Origin: Cervus elaphus
Lineage: Eukaryota; Chordata; Mammalia; Artiodactyla; Cervidae
Length of the DNA stretch: 64,000 bases
Assembly: GCF_910594005.1 (NCBI RefSeq)
Contig: NC_057816.1
Coordinates: 38,679,797 to 38,743,796, forward strand
Direction: 5' to 3'
In this document: positions 1 through 10,844 of the stretch, one piece after another
Layout of the letters: every line of letters begins with the position of its first letter
Position numbering within the stretch: the stretch's first letter is position 1
Made by a program: the position numbers and the translations under genes
The notes under the pieces: model-generated
Seen by the model: only the letters and a program-made list of their open reading frames with translations
Databases searched by the model: none
What the model was told of the DNA's origin: nothing

Positions 1-165
1 ACCTAATTTTTTAAATGGTTTTATTTATATTTTAGGTGGAGGTAGTCTACCATGCTACTGGAAATAGAAATAGACATTTTTAACCTCTTGATTAATAATT
101 CAGCAGTATCTTATAACCTCTTATTATGATGGTGATTTATTAATTTACTTCTATGCCTTGTTTTG
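1..165. other. AT-rich flank, no gene
   Basis: AT-rich sequence with stops in all frames and no recognised motif. It may belong to the same degenerate L1 that resumes after the SINE at 166-395, but I cannot place it on a consensus. Confidence 0.4.
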
Positions 166-395
166 CTTCCCATGAAAAGTGAAAGTGTTAGCTTTTCAGT
201 TACATGCAACTCCTTAGTGACCCCACGGGCTGTATGTAGCTCACTAGGCTCCTCTGTCCATACGGTTCTCCAGGCAAAAATACTGCAGTAGGTAGCCATT
301 CCCTTCTGCAAGGGATCTTCCCAACCCAGGGATCGAACCTGGGTCTCTTGCATTGCAGGTGGATTCTTTACTGTCTGAGTCACCAGGAAAGCCCA
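166..395 (-). mobile_element. Bov-tA SINE
   Basis: Reads as the reverse complement of Bov-tA: a tail-like AGTGAAAGTGTTAG start, then the ctcctctgtcca, ctccaggcaa and ggatcttcccaaccca blocks, and the tRNA-derived head (B box cccagggatcgaacctggg) ending at the caccaggaaagccc terminus. Nearly full length, moderately diverged. The 112-codon minus-strand frame over it is a SINE translation and not a gene. Confidence 0.9.
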
Positions 396-925
396 TATCT
401 TAAGAATATTTTTATTAAGTGTACAAAAAAGTTTAGAATATTTTTTCATGAATTAAGCATTCTATTATTATATAATGATCTTCTTTAACTCTAATAGTTC
501 ATTTTATTTCAAAGACAATTTCCTGTATTTATAAACTATCCTAGCTTTCTTTTTTTAACATTTACATAGTACATACTTTTTTCATTTGTTTACTTTCAAA
601 CTTTTGGTGTCCTTATATTTTAGGAGTGTCTCTTATCACATGGCATATTAGGTGGATTTTTAATTATTCAAATGCTAATTTTCCTCTTTTAGTTGGCAGA
701 TTTAATCTATTTACCTTTATGTGATTATTGTTATATTTGAAACTGTTTTCTATATTATATTGTGTTTCTCTTATTTTTTTTTTAATTTTCTTTTCTGCTT
801 TATTGACTTTTTTGATTAAGATTTATTTTTCTGATTACATTCTATCCCTCTAGTAGCTTGACATTCATATGCTATTAACAATCTTTTAGTAGTTACTTAT
901 CAATATTAAAATTGGCCATCCATAA
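396..925 (-). mobile_element. Degenerate L1 (L1M-like) fragment
   Basis: T-rich text in the order typical of antisense old L1: a block ending tagctttcttttt, then gagtgtctctta, then a segment about matching ttaatctatttacctttatg. This resembles the common antisense L1M pattern 'tagcatttaatccatttacattta'. Heavily eroded, so the subfamily and limits are uncertain. Confidence 0.45.
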
Positions 926-2095
926 CTTAAAATGTAAAGTTTACTGGCTTCTGAACCAACAACCCTGCACCCCCCCCATATGCACACTCACCCACTCACA
1001 CACACAATAGAAAGACTTAAAATCCAATTATTCTCAGGTTTATAGAGAAACCGCATAAATTTGACTTTTCACCTCGATGGGACTCCAAGGCTTATCAGTA
1101 AAATCAGAAAAATAAAACTGCAAAGAAATCTTTCTGTAAAGAAATCTGAGTCGTTTTCCTCGGGGTAACTCTGACCTCCCAATATCTCATGGTTCACGGC
1201 TCCCTCTTCCAGCTCAGGTCACTGTTATTCTGCTGTGCTGCTGGAAGCACAAACCCAGGTGATAGTTTTTAGTCTGTTCAGTTTGAAAGGAAAAACACTT
1301 TTGGCTATTTCGATGAGAATGTAGAAAATGGAAGCAAAGTAGCAGGGTAAGAAAATCCTGGGTTTATTTTCTTTGGCTTATGTGTTATGGCTTTAACTAG
1401 GCTGAGTCTTTCTGTCACTGATTCTATTAATTTCTCTACCTTGCAGGTAATTTATGGGGGAGTCTCTGATGAAAAGAAGGCTCCCCATTTTCCTCCCTTT
1501 CCATCATTACACCCTGATGCCCCTGTATCACAGTACCATACTCCCTCCCTGGGCCAACGCTAATATGAGCACATCCTGTAGAAGTCATTTTATGTGTGAT
1601 ATTAAACACCACATAAATCATGAAAGATGACAAAAGGGGGGTACATTTTACTACATTTACTATGCATTTAATTTTCTATTAAAACAGTAAATTAAGCCTC
1701 ATGACATGCATAGCCTAATACATAGATGCTTTTCTCTCATGACTTCCATTCTCTCTCATGCTGTTTCATTTCAGAGACAAAATAATATATTTATTCTAGA
1801 TAGCAGTTTTAGTAGACTTTTTTTTCCTGGTCTTTAAAAATGCAGTTCTGGCATCTGAATGACCCTAGCACGTTTGATAGCTGACCTACTCTAAGCTCCA
1901 AACTTACTGAGTGGGCAGGTTCATTCCTGGGTCAGATTCACTCCTGCAGGGTTTGGTAAAATACTCTTAGGATTTGGCTCCATTCTTATGGATCTAAGGA
2001 ATTCCATGAAAATCGGGTCCATTATGTTACCCAGTCTTTGCTCTTTAAATCTCTTCTAACTGGTGGAAAATCAACTACCTCGCCATAAGGAAATT
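926..2095. other. Unassigned single-copy-like DNA
   Basis: No recognised repeat or gene. A C-run followed by a CACTCACCCACTCACACACACA-type stretch lies near 970-1005. Short open frames (for example 1436-1633 minus) have no recognisable protein motif and no coding-like composition. Confidence 0.4.
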
Positions 2096-2109
2096 GGGGT
2101 TGTTTTCCT

Positions 2110-2400
2110 CTGGAGTCCCAGCAATTCATACCCTCCTCATAGCTCATCCAAACCATTTCATGTCATAACTGGCCCTGACTTTCGGTTACTCCCTTTGCCA
2201 GTGTATTTTGCATTCTGATAATATCCTTCCTCTGTTTAGCAAGCCAGTGTGTCCCCCCACTGTCTACAAAATAAAGTCCAAACACTTGAGGATGACCCAC
2301 ATAGCTATGCTGCTTATGGAAACCCCTAATCCCAGCTTCATTTCCTCATTCCTCCCACATAGGCTGCTCATCAAACCTATTGCCATTTCCTGAACATGTC
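2110..2400 (+). mobile_element. L2-like LINE fragment
   Basis: Contains the hallmark L2 3' region text around aaaataaagtccaaacactt (near 2269-2285), preceded by pyrimidine-rich L2-like sequence. Old and diverged; both 61-codon frames across it are incidental. Confidence 0.5.
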
Positions 2401-2419
2401 TTCCATTTCCAGTTCTCCT

Positions 2420-2480
2420 AATATTTATTGAGGGCCTACTATGTACCAAACACTGGAGATATAGATAATATGAAGGTATA
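2420..2480 (-). mobile_element. L2 3'-end fragment
   Basis: Short match to antisense L2 tail: atatttattgagggcctact followed by atgtaccaaacactggagat. This is the usual 'tttattgagtgcctactatgtgccaggcact' signature with mutations. Confidence 0.55.
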
Positions 2481-2611
2481 ATTCTATCCCCAATACATGC
2501 TGCTTCCCCTGCCTACAATAACCCTCTAGCAACAGCGAGTAATCCTCCAAAACCCAAACTTCTTCTCTCTAACGACTTATTTTCAGAACAAATCACTCCT
2601 TCTTCTGTGGT

Positions 2612-2822
2612 GGTGGTGGTTTAGTCACTAAGTCGTGTCTGACTCTTTTGCAACCTCATGGACTGTAGCCCACCAGGCTCCTCTGTCCATGGGATTTCTC
2701 AGGCAAGAGTACTGGAGTGGATTGCCATTTCCTTCTCCAGGGATCTTCCCAACCCAGGGATTGAACCCAGTTCTCCTACATTGCAGGCAGATTCTTTACC
2801 AACTGAGCCGTCGGGGAAGCCC
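2612..2822 (-). mobile_element. Bov-tA SINE
   Basis: Complete antisense Bov-tA, from the tagtcactaagtcgtgtctgac tail-side block through to the tRNA-derived head ending ctgagccgtcggggaagccc. Overlapping frames on both strands are SINE translations. Confidence 0.92.
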
Positions 2823-2869
2823 CAGTATTTCTTTAATGGTGGCACGATACTCAGAATATTAAGTTGGAA

Positions 2870-3037
2870 AGAAAGAAAGAAAGTGAAGTTGCTCAGTCTG
2901 TCCAACACTTTGTGACCCCATGGATTGCAGCCTACCAGGCTCCTCCATCCATGGGATTTTCCAGAGTACTGGAGTGGGTTGTCATTTCCTTCTCCAGGAG
3001 ATCTTCCTGACTCAAGAATCGAACCCAGGTCTCCCAC
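2870..3037 (-). mobile_element. 5'-truncated Bov-tA SINE with 14-bp target-site duplication
   Basis: Antisense Bov-tA lacking its tRNA-derived head; the tail side is a short GAAA repeat (2868-2884). It is flanked by exact 14-bp copies of ATATTAAGTTGGAA at 2856-2869 and 3038-3051, proving insertion by target-primed reverse transcription. It lies only 48 bp from the preceding Bov-tA in the same orientation. Confidence 0.93.
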
Positions 3038-3051
3038 ATATTAAGTTGGAA

Positions 3052-3805
3052 TTACAACTTTTTCCTTCTCCATAATTCTTAACACATCACCGTGTTTTAT
3101 TCTTTGCCTCTGGATTCTAACACTGGCGGCAGCAGAATCACCCTGAAGTCACAGGCTCCGATGCCCCTTGAAAGAGCAATTCTAGGTTGACTTTGGAGGA
3201 GGAATGGAGAGATTATGAATTATGGGTAGAAGGTAAAGAAGAAAGGGCGTGTCTTTGAGATTCTGGGGAGTGAGTAGGGGAGACTACAAGAGTTTGAGAA
3301 GGAAATAGAAGTCTGTGGGTCTGGTCTGTGAGGTCTGTGGAAACAGAGATTTATGGGGTGCCTTCAGAGAAGGCAAGTCTCAGAGAGTGAGATGCCCATC
3401 TTCACCAATGCTTCCATGACCCATGTGTGCCAGGGAAATAGGAAAGCATGAGACCCAAAGAGACCATGGAGCTTCAAGCAATTGCACTCGGATCTTCATG
3501 GAAACCAGTGTGCAGTGTTTACCAATCACCCCAGAGACTCCATTTTGTGAAAAGTCAGTCTTGCAAAGGTTCTCAAAATGTCTGGTTAATACTGACAGTG
3601 GAAGGAGAAATGCAATTCTCCTAGATGGGCTAGAAGTTTAGAATTCTCCAAATAGTATTGAAGGCTAAGAGTCAGAAATGAAAACAAAGAAATGTGATAT
3701 TTAATGCACATCAGATTTTGTGTGTGACATTCTTCTTACCGGTTATACATCTTTCTATTGTTACACATGTTGATTTGTTCTATAGTTATCTACTTAGCTC
3801 CCCCT
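3052..3805. other. Unassigned DNA
   Basis: No gene or confident repeat. Purine-rich stretch at 3180-3370. A 72-codon frame at 3423-3641 has no recognisable motif; I do not call it a gene. Confidence 0.4.
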
Positions 3806-3812
3806 TCTATTT

Positions 3813-4150
3813 AGCTTCCCTGGTAGCTCAGACAGTATAGACTCTGCCCACAATGCAGGAGACCTGGGTTTGATTTCTAGGTCAGAAAGATCACCTGGAG
3901 AAAGGAATGGATACTCACTTCAGGCATCACTGACTCAATGGACCTGTGTTTGAGTAGGCTCCGGGAGGTGGTGATGGACAGGGAGGCCTGGCGTGCTGCA
4001 GTCCATGGGGTCGCAAAGAGTCGGACACGACTGAGCGACTGAACTGAACTAACTGACCCACTTCAGTATTCTTGCCTGGAGAATTCCATGGACAGAAGAG
4101 CCTGGTACAGTCCATGTGGTTGCAAAGAGCTGGACATGACTGAGTGACTA
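3813..4150 (+). mobile_element. Bov-tA SINE interrupted by a BovB tail
   Basis: The sense Bov-tA head (agcttccctggtagctcag) and middle run to 3923, and the element resumes at 4057 with cccacttcagtattcttgcc and its 3' end. The two halves join without loss of consensus sequence once the insert and one duplication copy are removed. Confidence 0.92.
3924..4056 (+). mobile_element. BovB 3'-terminal fragment nested in Bov-tA
   Basis: About 130 bp matching the extreme 3' end of BovB: catcactgactcaatggac, then ggtggtgatggacagggagg, then the gactgagcgactgaactgaac terminus. Flanked by CTCACTTCAG (3914-3923) and CCCACTTCAG (4057-4066), a 10-bp duplication with one difference. It retains several CpGs that its host SINE has lost, so it is younger. 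Confidence 0.88.
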
Positions 4151-4164
4151 ACTCTGAATTCTGA

Positions 4165-4265
4165 ACCCTCTGAGGACAGAGATCATATCTTAATTATCTA
4201 TGTCACCTCAGGTGATGGAACAGAATTTTGCTCACCATAAGAGCTCAATAATCTTTACCAACAAC
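4165..4265 (+). mobile_element. L2 3'-end fragment
   Basis: Weak match to the L2 tail: gaggacagagatcatatctt followed by agagctcaataatctttacc, the eroded form of 'gggcagggaccttgtct ... gcgctcaataaatattt'. Confidence 0.5.
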
Positions 4266-4780
4266 TCTCAAAATGACCAAATGTACATGGAAATAAACTG
4301 AAGAAATGGAACTTATTTTAAAATCTCATATCTCTTATAATACATTTCAACTGAGGTCTTTCCCTATACCTCCATTTGATAAGACAAATATCACAGTGTT
4401 TTTTTACTGAAGCACATTATTTTCCACCATCTGAAATACGTATACAGAGTTAAATGTCTTCTAAGCATGGACATGAACTTTAGCATGTTTGCCTCTAAAT
4501 ATTACCTAAGAAAATGAGAAATAACTTGATATGGAAACCTGTATAATCAGTCCTTCCTCTCCCTTTTGGAAGGGCAATGGTAAGCATCTAGGTTTGCATT
4601 TATACTTGCTGTCACACACAACAATCACTGCAGGGCAAATAGTAATTAGTGTGTAATGAACAGTGTCCAATTGGGATCAGCTTCTGAATTACCATCTAAA
4701 TGTGGTCATGGCAGAAAATTTACCATGATTATTGCTGCCCAGCAAGTCCCAAGAGAGCCCATTCTTCTCAAGGATCTTAA
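4266..4780. other. Unassigned DNA
   Basis: AT-rich sequence with no gene or repeat I can name. No long frame on either strand. Confidence 0.4.
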
Positions 4781-4784
4781 GACA

Positions 4785-4975
4785 TTTAGCACAATTCTTT
4801 CTCTGTCTTCTTAAACTAGCATTTATGCCTGTATCTCTTTTCTCCCAGTTTGACAAGCTCTGAGGTTAGGAGACATATTCTGAATTTTTACAGATCCCCA
4901 ACAGCACAAGCCTTCATACTTTGGAATAGAATAGGTAGGCACTCAGTAAACACATACTGATGAATCTGACAGAAT
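4785..4975 (+). mobile_element. L2 3'-end fragment
   Basis: Order of blocks fits sense L2: tttagcacaattctttctct, a gacaagctctgaggttagg stretch (eroded 'gtaagctccatgagggcag'), then gtaggcactcagtaaacaca near the 3' end. Confidence 0.6.
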
Positions 4976-5404
4976 CCAGAAAAAACAAATTTAAAACATT
5001 CTTGTAAATATTTGCTTTACATTTTCTGGATAGCAGGTGATGGTATGGAGGGGGGAAAAAAACAGAAAATAAAGATCTAATTATAAATTCTGTGATGTAA
5101 GCTGCTGGCAAAGTTTTGCGCTTTGGAAGAGGAAGGTTTTCATTACCTCTACACTGCTGATGCCTTCATTCAGTAGATGCTGCCTCTCCACCCAGCATCT
5201 ACCATGCAGCCCTGAATAACGTCAGAGTCCTTCTCTCATAGAACACACAACCAATCTTTTTTGGGGGAAGATACACATCGATCCACCAAATAAACACAGA
5301 GATTTAAAGCCTGGGATGGGTGATGGGGGCAGAATGATAATTAAGACACGGGCCTCCTCCTGAGGAGTACAAACTAGGAAGAAATTGACAAGACAAATCA
5401 AATA
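4976..5404. other. Unassigned DNA
   Basis: Nothing recognised with confidence; the part from 5160 may be eroded L2. Short minus-strand frames at 4914-5111 and 5222-5407 show no motif. Confidence 0.35.
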
Positions 5405-5880
5405 CAAACTGGATCACGCCACTATCTGATTCAAACACGGAAACCCCTCTCATTTCTCTCACAATAAAATTCACCACTTACTAGTGTCATACAAAGCTCT
5501 CCCGGTGGGAAGCCCAATCTACATCTCTACTGTTACCTTTCAGCCCCCTCCCTCTTAGCAGCAGCTCTGATGTATTGCTCCAATTACCCTGAAGACCATA
5601 CAGTCATACTCCATGGTTCTGTCATGTTGACACCCTCCCAACCTAAAAGGACCCTCCCCAAATAGCACTCCAGTCTGCCTGACAAATGCCCACCTCGAAA
5701 GGCATTTCTCCACAAAATCTTTCTGATTCATCCCACTTCCCCAGATGGAACTCATTGCAATTTCGTTTGTGTTCTTCTTATCCTCTAAGATTGTTAATGT
5801 AACTATGCTACACTTTGTATCTACATCACATTGGTCTTTTTCTAGTATGACTTAAGATTCATCAGGGAGAAGACCATGTC
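5405..5880 (+). mobile_element. L2 LINE 3' region
   Basis: Long old L2 segment: acaataaaattcaccactta (eroded 'aggataaagtccaaactcct'), pyrimidine-rich body with ccacctcgaaaggcatttct, and gattcatcagggagaagacc at the 3' side, corresponding to 'taagctccatgagggcagggacc'. Confidence 0.65.
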
Positions 5881-5885
5881 TTTTT

Positions 5886-5912
5886 TCCTTTTCTTTCTTT
5901 TTTTTTTTTTTA
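5886..5912. repeat. T-rich tract
   Basis: TTTCTTTC followed by a run of about fifteen T, between the L2 and a Bov-tA. May be the remnant poly(A) of an antisense insertion. Confidence 0.7.
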
Positions 5913-5959
5913 GGAGAGGAAACACATTTGTTTTATTGTGGTAGAAGATATATATATGG

Positions 5960-6166
5960 AGGACTTCCCTATAGCTCAGATGGTAAAGCATCTGCCTGCA
6001 ATGCAGGAGACCTGGGTTCAACGACTGGATCAGGAAGATCCTCTGGAGAAGGAAATGGCAACTCACTCTAGTATTCTTGCCTGGAGAATTCCATGGGTGG
6101 AGGAGCCTGGCAGGCTACAGTCCATGGGGTCACAAAGAGCTGGACATGACTAAGTGACTAACACAG
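5960..6166 (+). mobile_element. Bov-tA SINE
   Basis: Complete sense Bov-tA, from ggacttccctatagctcaga to gactaagtgactaacacag. Flanked by exact 9-bp AGAAGATAT copies at 5943-5951 and 6170-6178. The GATA/TATC microsatellite that follows starts at its 3' tail. Confidence 0.93.
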
Positions 6167-6171
6167 AACAG

Positions 6172-6255
6172 AAGATATCTATCTATCTATATAGATAGAT
6201 ATATACATGTATATATCTATCTATCTACATCTATCTCTATCTATCTCTCTCTACA
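6172..6255. repeat. TATC/GATA microsatellite with perfect palindromes
   Basis: Interrupted TATC/GATA/TA repeat. It contains a perfect 34-bp inverted repeat with no spacer at 6191-6224 (centre between 6207 and 6208, ACA|TGT) and an overlapping perfect 22-bp palindrome at 6180-6201. Confidence 0.9.
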
Positions 6256-6555
6256 TATATCACATAAAAGTTATCATTTTAATCAGTTTTAAGTATACAC
6301 TTCAGTGGAATTAAGTCCATCCACATTGTGGTGTAACCATCACCCCGACCCATATCAGAACTTGCTTCATCATGGTGTTAAGTGAAATAAGTCAGACACA
6401 AAAGGACATACATTTGTATGATTCCACTTGTATACAGTACCTACGGTGGTCAAATGCTTAGACAGAAAGTAAAATGTGATTTCCAAGGTCTGGGGTTGGA
6501 AGGACAAGGGAAATTGCTATTTGATGGGTACAGAGCAATTTAGGAAAATGAAACA
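6256..6555. mobile_element. L1M 3' end with 5' inversion
   Basis: 6256-6370 is the extreme L1 3' end in minus orientation (antisense of the 'ttaatgccactgaactgtacacttaaaa' block). 6378-6555 is the adjacent upstream L1 segment in plus orientation: ttaagtgaaataagtcagac, then tatgattccacttgtataca, then gatgggtacagagcaattta. In intact L1 these two pieces are contiguous, so the junction near 6371-6377 is an inversion. Confidence 0.75.
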
Positions 6556-6639
6556 AATTCTTTTTTATTTCTGTATCTGCAGGGCTTACTACTTAGGATG
6601 AACGAAAGAATGAACTTACACCTTGAGACAATGGGCAAC

Positions 6640-6795
6640 GGTTCTCAACCTTGTCTGCACTTAGAACAGCTGGGGGTTTATGTATTCCCAAACTCAAGCT
6701 GTATCCATAATCAATTAAATCAGAATCTCTTAGAGGTGGGACCCAGGCAGCCATAATTTTAAAGGTTCTCAGAACATGGCAAAGTGTAGTCAGAA
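6640..6795 (+). mobile_element. MER5A-like hAT DNA transposon
   Basis: Starts with gcaacggttctcaaccttgt and continues through agctgggggtttatg, aaatcagaatctcttagagg and tgggacccaggcagccat, the conserved core of MER5-type non-autonomous hAT elements. Ends eroded near 6795. Confidence 0.65.
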
Positions 6796-7297
6796 CTGAA
6801 ACCCACTGACTTACAGGTTCAACGAGTTACAGTAACTTTTCTGAATATGGTTTAACGTATGTGATGTAGGTATAAACCTAGAGAGTTCACCAAGTTTTAG
6901 TATGAGCGGTGAGAATGTGCAGGAAGCAGTGCAGACCAGTAGAAGGCTAGTCTGTTGAGAGCTCCCTATAGGCAATTAAGTTAGGAAGCATACCCCTTTG
7001 GTGGCATTAGCACATTAAGGACTGAGCAATCTTTCAACAAAGAACCCTGTTTACTGTTGTTTAATTCACTATTTTACAAATTTACATGACTTCAAAACAC
7101 TATATTTTCCTAACACCTATTAATTTTCAGAGAAATGACAATAGAGACTTTTTTTTTTCTTTTAAGAAATTAGGTGATAATGGGAGTGAAAGTAATGACA
7201 CAGCTTTAAAGGAGGAAAGGGAGAGTTGAGAGAAGATTCAGTCATATTTGCAAAATGAAAGGAGGGGACGCTGAGGAAGGAGAAATTGAAAATGCTG
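6796..7297. other. Unassigned DNA
   Basis: No gene and no nameable repeat; T-run near 7150-7160. Confidence 0.4.
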
Positions 7298-7960
7298 TTA
7301 ACATTTATTTAGCATCTTCCCTGTGCCTGGTCTCAATACTCTGGGGACATAGAAAAGAGGTAAGGACCCCATTTGGGGGGCCGGCAAAGACCTTGACCAA
7401 GATGTGACATTTGAGTTGTTTTTTCAAAGGCTTCCTGGTGGCTCAGTTGGTAAAGAATCCGCCCGCAATGCGGGAGACCCGGGTTCCATCCCTGGGTTGA
7501 GAAGACCCCCTGGAGAAGGGAAAGGCTTCCCACTCCAGTATTCTGGCCTGGAGAATTCCATGGACTGTATAGTCCATGGGGTCGCAAAGGGTTGGGCATG
7601 ACTGAGCAAATTTCACTTTCACTTTTCAAAGGCTGGCTGAAAAATTACCAGGAAGAGAAAAAGGAAAGATGACAGATACAAGAAAGCATGAGAAAAGAGC
7701 ATGATAGAGCAAGGTAGGAGTATAAAGGAAACTGTGGCTACAGTATGGGGTGGGGTGGGCTGTTAGGGCACGGGGCTGGGCCATTTGGAGGGCGTAAAAG
7801 ACGTGTGCAGCCAGCTTGGCGTATATGAGACATAAAGTAGGGACTATTGTGCTATATTTGTCTTACAGAAAAATCACTTTGACAGCAGCATGAGTTACAA
7901 ACGGGAGGTGGAGAGGCCTGCAACAAAACAAACAGTTCTGAGCCTACTGCAATTACGGGA
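7298..7960 (-). mobile_element. L2 LINE split by Bov-tA
   Basis: Antisense L2 in order: catttatttagcatcttccc, tcaatactctggggacatag, a tgacatttgagttg block, then after the SINE acagaaaaatcactttgaca and gcagcatgag. These match the antisense L2 blocks 'tttattgagcacc', 'gctggggatacaa', 'gtgacatttgag' and 'aaagatcactctggcagcag'. Confidence 0.6.
7432..7622 (+). mobile_element. Bov-tA SINE, young, 12-bp target-site duplication
   Basis: Complete sense Bov-tA with an unusually CpG-rich head (aatccgcccgcaatgcggga), so probably recent. Exact TTTTCAAAGGCT copies at 7421-7432 and 7623-7634 bound it; the SINE's own GCTTCC start overlaps the first copy. Confidence 0.93.
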
Positions 7961-9507
7961 CCATTGCAGATTTCCACGGATGCAAGGAAGCACTGAGACT
8001 AGTAACTGCATGGAACGCCACATGATCCTTACTGGTTTAAAGCAAACCTCTTAGCTCAGGACCCTTGGACATGTTTCCAAAATATAAACTCAGCATTTAA
8101 GTTAACTGCTGCCATGAAAGTTCTTTGGAACCATAGGGATGACCTTTCATGTAAAAAGTACATCACAAAATGTAGGTCATTCACAAAAAAAAAAAAGAAA
8201 AAAAAAATTCACAACCGTGCTTTGTAAAATGGAGATTTAAAATGATACCTGTTTCAGGTTTATTCCTTGGGTCTCATACTTTTCTTAAATGTATAGCTAT
8301 GATAGACAAATTTCTATTCTGGGGTTTTATTTTGAGACACCACCAACTGCATCTTAATGAAAGGCTTGGGAATTTGTGCTACTTCATGAAGAGGCAAAGC
8401 TCCTTGGCATAAAGGGAGCATGTGCTCTGCTAATTTGAATGGAACCAATATGCAGCCAGCTGATCCTCATCATGCCCAGTCCCTTGAGAGAGTGAGACCA
8501 GCTCAAGGACTGTCCCAGATCTGCACTGACCAATTCTACAAAGAGGAAACACTGTTTGGCTCTCAACTCAAGGTAGTAAAGACTTCACAGGTTATTCCTG
8601 TTTTAATTTTCCCTGAAGTGATTTCAAGCTTTATTCAGCTAGCTGATGAAAGCTTAATACATATTTTTTAAAATCATAAACAAAAGAACAAAAGAAGAAA
8701 TGGCACAACATTATGTAAATACTCCTGATGCTTTCTTATTTTTCAAGTAACATATGAAAGGCTGATTTTGAATCAGGGAGGTATCACCATCCTCTGGTCC
8801 AAATTTTTAAGCTTGCTTTAAAAGAAACACTTTGTTTTTTAAAAAACCAGACACTGCAATATAGAGAAATAAAAATATATATATACATCATAAAGGTAAG
8901 AATTAAAGAAATGTTAACATAGAAAAAAAGCCAATGTTGAGGAATTTAAATTAGATATTATAGGAATAAAGACTTAAAAAAAAACTTTCTACATGAACAC
9001 CTATATTTGGCCAATTTTAGGGTGAATATATTTATTAAACAAATTATAAATGTCTCTTATCAACTGGTAAAATCATCAGACTTACTCTGTTGAAATTGCT
9101 AAAGAAAGGATGAAAATTGGGTGGTAAATATCAAATCAAACCGGCATGTCTAACAACTTTGCTAGATGAAATGTGCAGCAATTGAGAGGGAGTGTGGGTC
9201 CTTCTTTGCTGGAACTCCAGCAGAAGCTAAGGGGCCAGTGTGTGTTGACTCAGAAAGCATAATGTATAAGCCAGATGGCCACTTGGTTCATTTTAGATTT
9301 CGAGATGACATGTTTTCAAAGAGAATCAACTGAGGACTGAGCTCTTACTTGTACTGCAAGAAATCCATCACTTTAATCTTAATCATTAACTCAAAATACT
9401 TTTTTCTGGAAGGTTTACTACGTAGGCGGCGCCATCAAGTTGGTAAAAGGAGTAAACTGAATAGCTTGTGCTTGTGGAGCTCAGAGGCCAACTGCGAAGG
9501 TAGACAC
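7961..9507. other. Unassigned AT-rich DNA
   Basis: No gene. A-rich runs at 8185-8208 and 8840-8985 and a short ATATATATA at 8877-8885. Frames at 8384-8566 minus and 8420-8671 plus carry no motif I recognise. Confidence 0.4.
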
Positions 9508-9717
9508 ACGGTGGTTTAGTCCCTAAGTCATGTCTGGTTCTTGCGACCCCATGGACTGCAGCCCACCAGGCTCCTCTGTCTATGGGATTCTCCAGGCAAG
9601 AACACTGGAATGGGCTGTCATTTCCTTCTCCAGGGGATCTTCCCAACCCAGGAATCAAACCCGGGTCTCCTGCCTTGCAGGAAGATTCTTTACCGACTGA
9701 GCTACCAGGGAAGCCCT
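9508..9717 (-). mobile_element. Bov-tA SINE
   Basis: Complete antisense Bov-tA from gtggtttagtccctaagtca to the head terminus ctgagctaccagggaagccc. Confidence 0.93.
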
Positions 9718-9770
9718 CGCATATACATTAATTATACACATATTAATTATAAGTAAGGATGATAACACAG

Positions 9771-9980
9771 GTGTGTGTGTGTGCATGCATGCTCAGTCAT
9801 GTCTGACTCTCTGCCACCCTATGAACTGGAGCCACCCAGGTTTATCTGTCCATGGAATTTCTGAATACTGGAGCAGGTTGCCACGTCCTCCCCCAGGGGA
9901 TCTTCTTAATCCAAGATTGAACCTATGTCTCCTGCATTGGCAGGCAGGTTCTTTACTGGGTAAGCCACTAAGGAAGCCCT
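9771..9980 (-). mobile_element. Bov-tA2-type SINE with GT tail
   Basis: A (GT)n tail at 9771-9783, then antisense Bov-tA2: gcatgctcagtcatgtctga, accctatgaactggagcc, cccccaggggatcttcttaa, tgcattggcaggcaggttct, ending ctaaggaagccct. Only 54 bp from the previous SINE in the same orientation. Confidence 0.9.
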
Positions 9981-10844
9981 ATGACAGAGGAAACACGTGT
10001 ATTTCTCCTCCTTATAACCATTATTATTATTTTTACACAAACACCTTTTTTTCCTGAAAGATCGATATTGTTTCTGAAATACTCCATTTTTTTTTTCCAA
10101 CTTGGCTTTACAAATACCATAGTCCAAAAATCACAACACAGTATTGTGTTAATGAGAAAAATGAGGCCAGTGATGATGGAGAACATAGTGAATAAAAGGT
10201 GAGGAATGATATACACATTCTTATACAAAGATAAAACACTCTAGTTTTAGTAGTAACATACTTGTAAAGTGCTGAAGCTTTTCAAAAGGACGGCTAGATG
10301 ATACAGCAATTGTATCCATGAACCACCAGAGCAGCAGTCACTTACTACAGTTTAAATGAAAAAGTCTACTCTCTAAAACCTTGAATTTTACATATTATAA
10401 TAGATGGATTAGGCTGACTCCATCTGAACCCATTTATCAGTAACGGCATCAGTAAAACTGGAACAAAGCATCTCGTGACTCCTGATGTGAAGCAATACAA
10501 AGTAGCCAGTACTGCCCAGAAAGTATTCCTGCCCTCTGAACACAGAAAACAAAAACACAGAAATCTTCAACGTAATTGGGTCTCTACCCTAATTAGCAAA
10601 TTGCAGGAAAGGGGGTTGAAGAGAAGGAAGAAATTCAGATAGAACACGAAGAATACCAAACAACTCCAGAGTCTGGTCAATTATCCAGGGAGTGTATCCT
10701 AACTTCTTTAGCATGCATGGGAGGAAAAGAGAGGGGGAAACTGATAGATTAAGAGCCATTTAATCAAGAGATATTTAATCACAGACAATTTGCAGATCTT
10801 GACTGAATCCTGATTAGAATAAACTGACGTTAAAAAGACAGCAT
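9981..10844. other. Unassigned DNA
   Basis: No gene or named repeat. T-run at 10087-10099. Frames over 9968-10228 are low-complexity and motif-free. Confidence 0.4.

Noticed and set aside
2612..3037. CRISPR-like direct repeats
   Set aside because: The repeated blocks are two adjacent Bov-tA SINEs, not short identical repeats with uniform spacers, and the genome is mammalian.
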